Assembly (NCBI GenBank): GCA_947044365.1 | Contig: OX345637.1 | Coordinates: 13,424,916-13,488,915 of the forward strand | DNA from: Petrosia ficiformis | Lineage: Eukaryota; Porifera; Demospongiae; Haplosclerida; Petrosiidae | Reading direction: 5' to 3' | Length of the DNA: 64,000 nt | Shown: positions 35,680 to 48,000 of the stretch, in pieces | Layout of the letters: the number at the start of each line of letters is the position of its first letter | Position numbering within the stretch: the stretch's first letter is position 1 | Notes under the pieces: generated by a model | What the model was told of the DNA's origin: nothing | The model's input: the letters and a program-made list of their open reading frames with translations, nothing else | The model's database searches: none | Made by a program: the position numbers and the translations under genes

Positions 35680-38600
35680 TCACAATGGTGATGTCAATGT
35701 TGAGTGTTTTGGTTTAACCGGTACTGTTTCATAAGCTGGACAATGTGTCATTAGTACTGTACCCTTGTCAGGAATTTCACGTGAATTCTCATACAATGGT
35801 TCCAATGTCTGTGTACTATCTGGTGAAGTAACTGTGCTAATTAATGTTTCCAAATTTCTATGTTGCCTTGAAATCTCTTGTTCCCCTTAGGTGTGTATAT
35901 TATATGAAAATGTATATGTGTGTATATGATGTATGTTTTAGTATAGTATATAAACATGTGCATACATTCTAATATGCATACATCTATTTATCTTAAGTCT
36001 ACTTTTAATTGCATGCACTAAGTTTAGCAATTTTAGTGACCAGTGTAATAATTGCTAAAATTAGTATGTGCGTTAGGCATATTAGGCATAGCTCAGAAAT
36101 TCGCTAAAATTAATGCATGCTAAATCCAAGCATTTAAGAATCAATAAACTTAGTTGACGCAATTAATGGTATACAATTGTCCATAATCAATTTCCTTGCA
36201 TAAGAATAGTACAAGTACACAAGTAGTATACATGTATGCAAGTGTATATGTTTACACTTGATATATTAGGCACATATTACTAATCTTCATATGTAATATG
36301 TATGTTTGTGACATGATACCATAGAACTTCAAAGGGACCACCCAGTGGTTTAGACATGATAATATTGTGTTACAGCAAAATTGTTAGTGGTTTATTTAGA
36401 TTGGTAACAGTTGTCATGCCACAAACAAGTTATTGACCGATCATGAGTGCTGTATGCCAAATATTGTGCTGTGACATCGCCAGCGTTCTCGGGCTGCAGC
36501 CCTCGAAGCGCTGTGACGCCACCGCACAATATTTGGCATTCAGCACTTGTGAGTGGTCAATAACTTATACATGTATGTAGGAATACTCATACATACACAA
36601 GTGCATAATATTATAATACATTACATATGTACTGTACATAATATGTATGTTTGTGAGATATGCTTACTAGTTCTGTATCTCTGAACCTTTTTCTTTTGTT
36701 TTTTAAGATGAATTACTAATGCTATGATTATGAAACCCATTATTCCAATGATTACTGCAGTCACGCAAAACAGAGTTACTGACAAAATTGTATAGCTTTC
36801 AATGTCTCTAGTTGTTGATACTAGAGATGTTGAAGCAGATAAAGTAGAAGCGTATTCAACAAATGTGTACTGTTGTGATGTTGAATGGTTTCTGCAAATA
36901 CCTGTTGATTTAAGATTAAGTACATCATATATGTTAAACCAAACTAGTGATCATCACAACACTTGAAGTGATATCTGTGGCATCGCCATGGTAATATTAT
37001 ATATAGTAAGCCACAAAGTGTTCACTATAATTATTGTAATGATGCTCACTAGTCTTTTTTTACTGTTTATTAGAATTATTATGATAAAAATTGCAATACT
37101 TGTTTCATCTTCAATGTTTTCCTTGGCATCTGTTGATCCTGTTGGTCTCATAATAATAACGTTTGAATTCATTTGAAATGCTATTGATCCGTCATCATTC
37201 TCTTGATAAATCTCACTATCTGTTATTAATACTTTGTATATACCATCTGGTAGATCTTCTATACATTTGTATGCAATTACTTCACCAGGTGTACGATCAA
37301 TTTGTCTTGAGATGTTTCCATTTTTTCCACTTGTGTCTTGAAATATAACGACACAACCTTGTGAAGTAGAACCTGTCTTTAGTGTACATTTAATACATAC
37401 ACTAGTGAGTGTGGCTGATGTTATTTCAGCTTTCACAGTATGAAAGGTACCTACACATGACATTACAGGTAATTAATAACAGACTATGAATTCATGAAAA
37501 TACATGATTAGCTCACTTATGTAAAAAGACTTGACAAGTGGTGATATTCCTTGTATTTCTAATGTTATTAATATCACATCAAGTTCATAGTAATATCCTG
37601 ATAATAGATGCTCTGATAAATCTATGATGACGTGTGTATTACTACTAGTTGAGTTAGTTGTAATAGAGCAATTCCCAGAGCTAGTCTTGTTGTGATCTAG
37701 CAGGTAGAGAAAACAAGGTCCAAGATGGACTGTTTCACATCCAGTATTCTTGCAGTCGGCTGTGATGGTAACTGTTTGAGGGATTGCACCCACACAGGAT
37801 GTGTTCACCTAAAAGCACAGTTTTAAAGCAGCCATTGATGGAATAATAATAATATACCTCAAATTGAATGTAAAGAAGAAATGTGGTACGATTGTATTGT
37901 GTAAAGTGTAGTAGGGGTGTTGCAATTTGAGGATCTAAACATAAAATAGATAATAATTATTATAATTATAATATTATTTATAATTGTGCAAATATGTTAG
38001 CTATAAATTGATATGTTTATACTAATACAGATGTATTTATTCATGTAATATTTGAAATGTAATGTCTATTTTCGTTTATTATCTTTTATCTTAAAGATAA
38101 GCATAATAATATTATTATTATGTAATTGTCACTTACTGTTATAAAACACCACATCAGAAACAATACTTGTTTCACCACCACCAAGTTCGTTCCATGGAGT
38201 GATATATATTATGTGTTTATTGCAGTATTCACTGATATTTATGAAACTCGTCAGTGATGTAGTATTTATAATAATAACATCACTGGTATCTTCATCTTTT
38301 ATTTCAATGATGTAGTAAATTATAGATACATTCTCAAGTGAGAAAGAAGCAGAGTACGTCAGTTTTAATGTTGTGATATTAAACTGCGCTGTTTTTAAAT
38401 CAGAAACAGATGCTAGTTTACCTATAAGACACCAAATAAACTGTGAAAGAGTACACAAACTGAATGTTTGTACTATAGTACAATTAGTGATAGTCATGTA
38501 ATCAACATTACTTTACAACTAGATATACACAATACCTTGAATTTGCAGATATGCATAATCACTTATCAACTTTACTGGATTTTTATAGATGGTACATGTT

Positions 38601-39003
38601 ATATTACTATTATTCAATTCTTCTGTTGCTGGAATTGTCAAGCTATAAAGTTTATCACCATTTTCTTGTGTGACAGGCATACTTGTCTTGATTCCTTTTG
38701 CCTCGTTTTCGTCAAAGTTTGCATTTACATTGTTAACTTCCCATGACTGTGATTGACAGTTCCTGCAAATACACTGAAAGTATGCAGTATCATTCAATAG
38801 GGTCCTCACTGTAACAGGTCCCTCAACGATTTCTAAGCATTAGTAATAGAATTATATGATTACAATTACAATTATATTTTTGTACTTAATTTTATACTGC
38901 AAGTTGTATAAAAATAGTAACATATTGTACCTGTATCTTGAGCATCTGTGATATTTTGTTGAAGCAACAAACTCAACAGTGCAACGAAAATGATACTCGC
39001 CAT
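35680..39003 (-). CDS. Receptor F: Ig-FN3 membrane receptor
   Basis: Eight exons on the minus strand give about 604 residues: 39003-38931, 38832-38536, 38421-38137, 37934-37858, 37808-37517, 37450-37100, 36901-36668, 35885-35680. They encode a signal peptide (MASIIFVALLSLLL), an Ig domain (FQCICRNC...ITCTIY), FN3, a split FN3-like region with extra cysteines (DCKNTGCETVHLGPC), the cysteine domain (VCIKCTL...SQGCVVIF) and a Ser/Thr-rich stalk. The membrane helix (FCVTAVIIGIMGFIIIALVI) is followed by KKQKKK. The short tail contains PLYENS and CPAYETV. All joints keep the frame. The terminal acceptor is AAG, which is less certain. It starts 83 bp from receptor G in the opposite direction, and its 782-bp last intron holds a fold-back MITE. 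Confidence 0.8.
36427..36566. repeat. Fold-back MITE in an intron of receptor F
   Basis: The outer arms AAGTTATTGACC and GGTCAATAACTT are exact inverses, and the inner arms pair over GCCAAATATTGTGC. The centre (CGTTCTCGGGCTGCAGCCCTCGAAGCG) is GC-rich like the other elements of this class. Confidence 0.85.
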
Positions 39004-39086
39004 CGTCGTTATTCGATTCTTACAAATTAAGGGTACTCTCTTTCTAGGATTTACCCTAGGGGCGTAGCTCTAATAGATAGTGAGAA
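39004..39086. promoter_or_regulatory. Short bidirectional upstream region between receptors F and G
   Basis: Only 83 bp separate the two start codons on opposite strands, so F and G probably share a promoter region and are co-expressed. It contains a CTAGGATTTACCCTAG near-palindrome. No TATA box is evident. The duplicated locus upstream of H has a related hairpin at the same place. Confidence 0.55.
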
Positions 39087-42000
39087 ATGAATATGAAATT
39101 ACTACTGTCTCGACTACTGTTGATACTGGTCTTTCTTCCTGGTATTAATACTTGTTGTAAGTTGTTTTATTCCTGTGTTTCATAATATGTACATGTATAC
39201 TTCCTGTATGTAGATTTTGACAAAGACCCATCATCCAAGAATGGAACGTTATTTCAGATTGTGAACTTCACTTGTGCAGTTTCTGACTGCAATGATAACA
39301 CACCAAGGATACCTAATGACACGAAGTTTATTTGCGAATCAGGTTTATGTAATTCAAGCTATTGCCAAAGTGTGTGTACAGTGAATTTAACTAAAGAAGA
39401 TAACAACACTACAGTTCATTGTGAAGTTTATGATGGACATTTTATAACTTCTAATAATGCTACCATCTTAGTTCAAAGTGAGTTAATTCAACACTTTATC
39501 ATTGAGTAATACATGATTTTGAAGATACTGGTTATCATGTTGTTAATTATAACCTTTGAGCATTTATATGTGAACAGTATTCATATGATCATGCATCCTT
39601 ATTTTAGCTTTCAGATTGCACTAGAAGCAATCTTAAAGAACCCAAATTTAGAGTTTCCTGGGGGGAGCATGCCCCCAGGGCCCAAGGCATAAAAGTGTTA
39701 CCACGTATCCTTGCATGTACTATCCAACAGTCTTTAGCCCCTCCATGTTTACTTCGCTATTTCCTCCCCTGATCTAGTTAAAACCTAAACATCCAGATAT
39801 AGAAATCGTCATGTCAAAAGTTAATGTCTTTATTTAATAGCATGAATACTTGCAAGTTGAAATGTTTTTATAATGATTTAATATGTAATTATTTATATAG
39901 CTGAACTTGATGCAGTGATGAATATTACTCTTGCAAAGGCCACATCGGAGATCATAAAATTTTTATGGTCATCACCTTATGTATACAATGGAATTAATGT
40001 ATTATATGATGTGTTATTACAGTTGAAGGATATGTCTTTTCCTATTGTTAATCAAACATTGAATATCTCTATGTTTGAAATTAATTCTACTTTGGTGGAG
40101 CTTGAATCATTCTGTAGTGAAGTCAACCTTACCATCACTCCTAAAGCAGAAACACTTACTGGTCCACAAAACAATTGGATTGGAATTCTACCTCATCGTG
40201 AGTATAATTGTAATTTAAATTAACAGTCAATATAATTAAATATATGATTTTAATGTAGCTCCACCTAACAGTTTGATAAATGCTGAAACTAATATACTAA
40301 ATATTACGAAACTATCAAAAGGCAGTGCCTGTATTTCTTTTATGTTTAAGGTTAGCTGATATACTTTACTTTAACCGTAATACAAATTATGCTGAGTTGA
40401 CAAATGGGAGATACCATGTGATGTCATTGTCATAATTGTATTACTAGGTACTGATTATTATTTGACAACTATATTGACAGAGCTTTACACACTCTTCTCA
40501 CCTAATTGTAACTAAAATAAGCAATGTAAAAGAAGACCTATATCAAAATAATTAATTGTAATTTTTCTTTAAGTATTAAATAGATACAATTTGCTACTCT
40601 GTAATTATGTTGGAATTTAAAATAACTAGTTTCTTAATAACTATTATGTTGCAATAGTGAATGTTGTGAAATGTTGTTTGTACTGAATTTATTCAATACA
40701 TTTCACACAGGAGTTCCAGAATTGTTCATGTCTTGGTCGAAATACTGCTAAAGCAAATCTAACAGCTTATTATCAGTACAATGATATCACAAAGGATTAT
40801 TTATTAAACACAACACATGTTATCAAGAATGAGACATGTCTTGTGACTATTGATTGTGATGATGTTACATTTATTGGAGAAGATCTCATATCAGTTATAA
40901 CAGCATTGGGTAATGATGCCGGATTTACTGTACAAAGTTCTATCCTCAAATTCAGTAAGAAATATAACTGTAGATATACACATTAATTAGTCTCTATCTA
41001 TCTATCTATCTTCCATCAATCTACCTAGTCTCATCACCAGCTGCACCCCCTCTAAACTTGGGAGAGCGTCTGGCAACAGTGGCTAATATTTTGGGGCGGG
41101 ACGCATCTTCATGCGATTGGGGGTGTGTGCAAAGAAGTTAATGATATCTTAAACATTTAAAAACAAGATTATACAACAACGAAAATACTCAATTCCATGT
41201 CTGTACTTCTTAACATTGACTCCAAACCATCATACACTAGCGACAACAACCAAATCACTAACTGCCAACAGTGGCAGAGACACAAGACATCTTGTTTGGT
41301 TTAATTCACCTGGACAATATACAACAGACCTTCTTACCCTTTTAATAGTGGTTCACATGACTCAGTATCAAAGAATTTACCAATAGAAGCCAGAAGATCT
41401 TGAATTCAAGTTGATCTTCGAAACACATGACATCCCCATGTTAAATATGCAGTTAATTAAGCATTATGCTCATCCTGCCCCAAAATATTGGCCACTATTG
41501 CCAGACGCTCTCCTGAGTTTAGAGGGGGTGCAGCTGGGGACGAGACTACAATCTACCCACAATTCATTTTCTGATTTGTTGTTCCACTTGTCACATGTGT
41601 TTGTATTTTCATATCAACTGTTTGATCGTCTAAGAAAATAGTAAAATACACAATAATATAATGTATATTATAATATATATTTATAATATATATATACTGA
41701 TATAATATATATATATTATGTATACTTATATGTATTCAATCAGGTACCTTTGATACTCAATATGTCACTCATATTGACACTGAGAATCCCTGTTTCATTG
41801 TAACATATGCACACAACTCAAGTGTAACTGGAAGTCACTTCACTATAGCTGGAACTAACAATGACTATGAAAACCATACTAACATTTACAGACATAAGGG
41901 ATCACACTCAGTTACAGGATGTTTTCCTTGGCTTTACAATGGAGTGTATGATATATGTATTACAGATATACCTACCAGTAATACACAGAGCATATGTGCT

Positions 42001-45000
42001 GTTAAACTTACTTCTGTTACAATCACAAATAACCCTTCTCCTAGTCCATCACCTAATCCATCACCTACTCTATCACCTAGTCCATCTCCTGGTCCATCAC
42101 CTAATAGTACTGATTCAAGTAAGTTTGTTTGAGAATCAAAACATGATTTTAATAATAACATCTCTATTTACACTTAACAGACTCACAATTTTGTGGAAGT
42201 GAGTAATGCAAAAAACTTATCTTTGGCAGTGATATTTGCATGACTAATTGTTGTATGTAGTAATTTATTATAGACCTCTTTTTCATTTTATTTTACAGGT
42301 TATTTTTTAGCTTGTGTTATCGTGCCAATAGTGGCATTGATTGTCATTGTGACTGTAGTTTTGATTCCTGCTTTCATTTGCTACAAATGCATGTCTGGAA
42401 GTAAGGATAGTCTTTTTGTCCGTGGTTCTCCAGACAATTATGGTTCTCTTCAACAAAAGTAAATTTTATTCCTGCTAACTACCACATCATTAGTATTTAT
42501 AATTACAGGATACTTCCAGTTGGCAGTTCACAAACTCAATCAATGCCTACTCTGTCAGTATATATTGTAATCGCATGATTCATAGTATTAATGTTAATTT
42601 ACTTTTTTTCCTGTAGTCAAACCGATGATGGAACAGAATTGACTGATTTAACAGTTACTGACAGAAGGTTTATGTAATGAAGACTTTGTTATATCTCATT
42701 TACTGGTTTTTCTATTATACAGTGATATTTCAGATACCGAAGCTGGTTTTCCACAAGGTGATGAATATTCTGTCCTTTCGCAGCAAGCTACAACAGATAA
42801 TCCTTCTAAAAAAAGCGTAAGAAATGTAATGGTATTACAATTGCTGGGTTTTAATTGCTTAACATTAACAAAATGCAGCACATGCATAATGAGAAATAAT
42901 TATTTCAACGCAAGTGATCTTCCTTACCTGATAAAGCTTCACAGCTAGCTAAAGAATATTCGACAAAGTTTATTGTTGTGTTAATTAATCTCAAAGTAAT
43001 CACACTGTAATAGACTAGTCTCTTTCTAACTTTATTATAACTCAACAACATACAATACAATACAATGTCTGCTTTTATATCCAACTATAATTCTAGAAAG
43101 TTCTAGACTATATTAAGAACCACATGTACAATTCCAGAAAGTTCTCTAAGTACATAACAAAATGACATCACACATTAACACCTAAAGTTCTCTAAGTACA
43201 TAACAAAATGACATCACACATTAACACCTAGACAAATCACAATTCCAGAAAGAAATAAAACACCTATTTTAAGGAATACAATATTATCCATGAAGTACAT
43301 GAAAATCCCTTACACTCCTCTCCCCTTCTTTTGCGTCAAACTGGTTTGTCGCATCAAGTAATACGGGACAATGCATCAGCATTGCTGTTCTTCTTTCCAC
43401 TTCGATATTTGACTTCAAACTGGTATGGTTGGAGAGAGAGACTCCATCTTGTCAGACGAGCATTGTTCTCTTTCAATCTATCCAGCCATTCTAACGAACG
43501 ATGATCCGTTTCAATGGTGAACTGTCGACCCAGAACATATACTCTGAAGGCTTGGACCCCCAGTTTGATTGCCAGGCACTCCTTTTCGACAGTTGAATAG
43601 GATTCCTCTCGAGGTTGTAGCTTGCGACTAAAATACGCCACTGGGTGGTCATCCCCACTGTCATCATACTGACTAAGAACAGCTGCTACTCCCCGATTAG
43701 AGGCATCAGTTTGGATTGTAAACTGTCGATCAAAGTCAGGGCTTTTCAATATTGGAGCACTACATAAAATATCCTTAAGTTTCTGAAATGCCTCCTGGCA
43801 CTCTTTAGTCCAGTTGACTAGACTAGGTGCCAACTTCTTCGTTAAGTCTGTCAATGGGACTGCAATTGCCGAATAGCTCGGAATGAATTTGCGATAGTAT
43901 CCTGTTAAACCTAGAAAGGTTCGTACCTCTTTTTTAGTCTTCGGAGCTGGAAACAACTTAACTGCTTCAACCTTAGATGTTTCCGGGCGAACTACACCAC
44001 TCCCCACAACATGTCCTAAATACACACACTCAGACATACCAAACTGACACTTCTTTGGTTTGGCTGTGAGCCCAGCTCTATGTAACTTATCCAGAATAAG
44101 TCTAACACATTGCAAATGGTCCTCCCACGAGGAAGTATATACAACCAGATCATCTAGGTAGGCTAAAGCAAATTCTTCACTTCCTCGGAGTAGATGATCC
44201 ATCAACCGCTGGAAGGTGGCTGGGGCCCCACTAAGGCCAAAGGGCATAACAATGAATTGAAATAGTCCAAAGGGTGTAATGAATGCAGTCTTGTGGCGTG
44301 CCTCTTCTGCAACTGGCACCTGCCAATACCCTCTCGTAAGGTCCAAAGTGGAGATAAACTTGGCTTGCCCAATTTGGTCAATCAGATCATCTACTCTTGG
44401 CATTGGGTAGGCATCAAATTGTGAGACTGAGTTTAACCGACGATAATCAACACATAGACGGAGACTGCCGTCTTTCTTTTTTACTAACACAATAGGCGAG
44501 GCCCAGTCACTTGTAGAAACCTCGATGATACCATTTTCTAGCATTTCCTTCAGTTCTGCTTGGACTGTCTCCCGATATGCATGGGGCAGTCTATAGGGAG
44601 GTAATCTGACTGGAGTGGCATTCCCAGTGAGAATGTGGTGCTTTGTCACTTCAGTTTTACCAGGCAGGTTTTGCAATACATCTGAGTACTTCCCCAATAA
44701 CAGTTTCATTTCATGCTGCTGTTCAGTGGTGAGTTGATCACCAATTAGGGGTCGATCATCAGAGTCACCTTCACTGTCATTCCATACCAGTACTTCATCA
44801 TTCTGGTCAGAATCTGTTTGATCTTGAGCAAAGAAAACGGAATTGCTTGGCACATGCCATCTCTTCAACATGTTGATGTGAAAAATTCTTTTACGTTTCC
44901 TCTTATCATTCATATCGACTTCATAATTCACGGTTCCAATTCGACTAGTAATCGTATATGGTCCCTGCCACTGAGCCAGTAACTTGCTTGTGGATGATGG

Positions 45001-48000
45001 CAGTAGGACTAGTACTTGATCCCCATTTGAGAACTCTCTAGTCCGGGCATTCCTGTCATACCATAGCTTTTGATGTCTTTGGGCATCTGACATATTCTGA
45101 TTTACTACCTCAGCCATCTTTGAGAGTTTCTCCCGTATAGACAACACATGTGACACAACACTCTCTGTGCTTCTTTTCTTGGCTTCCCAAGATTCTCGTA
45201 CAATGTCCAATGGTCCCCGTACAGTACGACCATACAGGAGTTCGAATGGAGAAAACCCCGTTGATGCTTGTGGGACCTCCCGGTAAGCAAATAAAAGATA
45301 GGGAATCAACTTATCCCAATCTTTCCCTTCGGTAACTGCTGTCTTACGAATCATTGCTTTCAGTGTTTGATTAAACCTCTCGACTAGTCCGTCGGTTTGC
45401 GGATGATACGGGCTTGTTCGTATCGGTGAGACATGTAGCATACTATAAATCTCCTTCAGTAGTTGTGAGGTAAAGTTGCTTCCTTGATCTGTCAAAACTT
45501 CCTCTGGTATACCTACTCTTGAGAACAACCTGATAAGCTCCTCTGCAATGGTTCCTGCATCGATACTTCGAAGTGGGACTGCTTCAGGGTATCGTGTAGC
45601 GTAATCACAGACTACTAGAATATACTGGTTACCTGACCTGCTCCTGGGTAATGGACCAACGATGTCCATTGCTATTCGATGAAAAGGTTCTGACATTATT
45701 GGCAATGGGATCATTGGTGCTGGCTGTACTCTTCTGGAAGTGGACTTCTGGCAACTCTCACATGTCCTGCAATGTTCCTTCACGTCCTGGTATATTGTTG
45801 GCCAATAAAATCTTTGCAAAATTCTTTTGGCTGTCTTCTCCTTCCCCAGGTGTCCAGCCAAGGGAATTTCATGGGCTAAATGTAGGACTGGTTTTCTACA
45901 TTCCATAGGAAGGATCAGTTGCTCTTGTGGTTCACCATCCCCCCTCTGGTTCCTTGGGGTCCAGTATCTATAGAGCAGTTTGTTGCGGATGAAAAACTGA
46001 TCTCTTTTTGCTTCTTCTGCTTCTTTCTTTATGTATTGGAGGGTGGGGTCCTCACTCTGGAGCCTCTGCAACTCTGCTGATGACATGTCCAATATTCCAT
46101 AGGTAGATTTCCTCTGCAGGCATTGGTACTGATGCCTAACAGCTCTTTTTTGACTCCTGCTCAGTCTCCTCCTTTCTCTTCCTGTAGAAAATAAATCATC
46201 ATGGAACTCACTTCCTGGACAAGATTCTTCTTTATCAGGTAGTTGGTCCTCTTCCTGTGTAACATTCTCCAATACTTCCTGCAGCTTTTCACTGCTATCT
46301 TGAAGATTGTTGAGTTGTACATCCAATTCCATTTCTCGTTGTCGAGTATTGGCTTCCTCTTCCCTCTTCTGTACTCTAGCTCGAGTCATCACTACCATAG
46401 CTTCATCTGCCGTACAATTGCCCTTCAGCATATCTAACAGCTCAGGCACATCTGTACCTAACAACACGTCCATTGGTAGTGACTTCGAGACCGCTGCTTC
46501 TACTATCAGTTTTAGCCCATCTACTTCAATTTCTACTTCCGCTAAAGGATAGAGAACTGTATCTCCATGTGCACAACAAATGGTGGTCGCTTTTCCCTCC
46601 AGAATCTTCTCCGGTGGCACAAACACATCTCGAACTACAGTCCTTGCACAGCCTGTATCTAATAGGATGTTTTCAGCTTTCTGCCCCTCCACTAGTCCTT
46701 GCCTTGCAATCGCTGGGACACCAGCAGCTCTGTTTCCACCTGCTATCCTGGTCCCACAGAATAGGGTACTACTGGGACAATTTTTTGAAGTATGTCCCTT
46801 CTGATTACAGTTGAAACAGCGGAAATCACCCTCTGTTTTCCATGGTCGATCTTTCCCTAACATCTTGCCAATACTCTTGTTTCCCTTTGGACAGTCTCGT
46901 GCCAAGTGTCCTACTTGGTTGCAGGTGTGACATCTCTTCAGTGTGGTTGCTTCCTTCTTAATCTCCTGTGGCTGATTCCCGTTAACACCATTTTGTGTTC
47001 GTCTACGAGCTTGCTGATAATCATCGGCCAGCTGCCCTGCCTCTTGGCTTGTCTTGGGTTTCCTTTCACTCACCCAAATTCTGACACTTGAAGGCATTGT
47101 GTTTAAGAGCTGTTCCATTATCATTCGTTCTGCTAGCTTCTCCATAGTATCACAGTCCTTTGTCCATTTCCGGAACAAGTCCTGCAGACGGGTAGCTAAC
47201 TCTCGGTTTGTCTCCTCCGGCATCTTCCTGGCTGCCGACCGAAAGCGTTGACGATAGGTTTCCTCATCGATGTCGTACCGTCGTAAGATCGCTGCCTTGA
47301 CCTCATCATACTTCCCTGATTCCGCTACTGGCATTGCCGCATATGCATGCTGGGCCTTTCCAGTTAGTTGAGGTGCCAGCTTGAACACCCATCGAGACTT
47401 GTCCACCTCGTATGCTATCATCATACACTCAAAGGTAGTGAGATATGCTTCAATATCATCTGCCTCAGTCAGCTTCGATAATCTAACATCAGTTTCGTTT
47501 ATAGTACTCGCTGAGCTTCTTGAGCCTCCTTCCCTACTGGATGTAGATTCCTCCAACAGCTTCGCCAGCAACTCCATTTGGTACTGCATTGTTTTCATCT
47601 GCTGCGCTGCTTCCTGCTCTCGACGTTCTCTTTCTTCGTTTAATGTCTGCCGGTGCAGCGTCATCTCTTCCTCTCTTTGTCTGCGTTCTTGCACGATCTC
47701 TTCTTCTCGTCTCCTTCTATCGTCTATCAACAATCTCATCATCTCTGTGATGCTGGTGTTCTCTATCTGTCCTTCTTCATCACCCATTCTATCTCTGTGT
47801 GTATATGTCCTTCCTGATCGTGTAATCATAGGCCAAACAAAATGCTAATCTGAGCGTGGTAAAGTCACTACTGCTGAAGACGAACTTATCCCACCTCTGA
47901 CACCAAATGTAATAGACTAGTCTCTTTCTAACTTTATTATAACTCAACAACATACAATACAATACAATGTCTGCTTTTATATCCAACTATAATTCTAGAA

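Noticed and set aside
41861..42202. Open frame with His-Leu-Val repeats
   Set aside because: It is a shifted frame of the proline-rich stalk exon of receptor G.
45105..47848. Plus-strand and alternate-frame open frames inside 43354-47829, some over 100 codons
   Set aside because: They overlap the minus-strand Gag-Pol ORF, whose domains are clear, and have no recognisable domains themselves.
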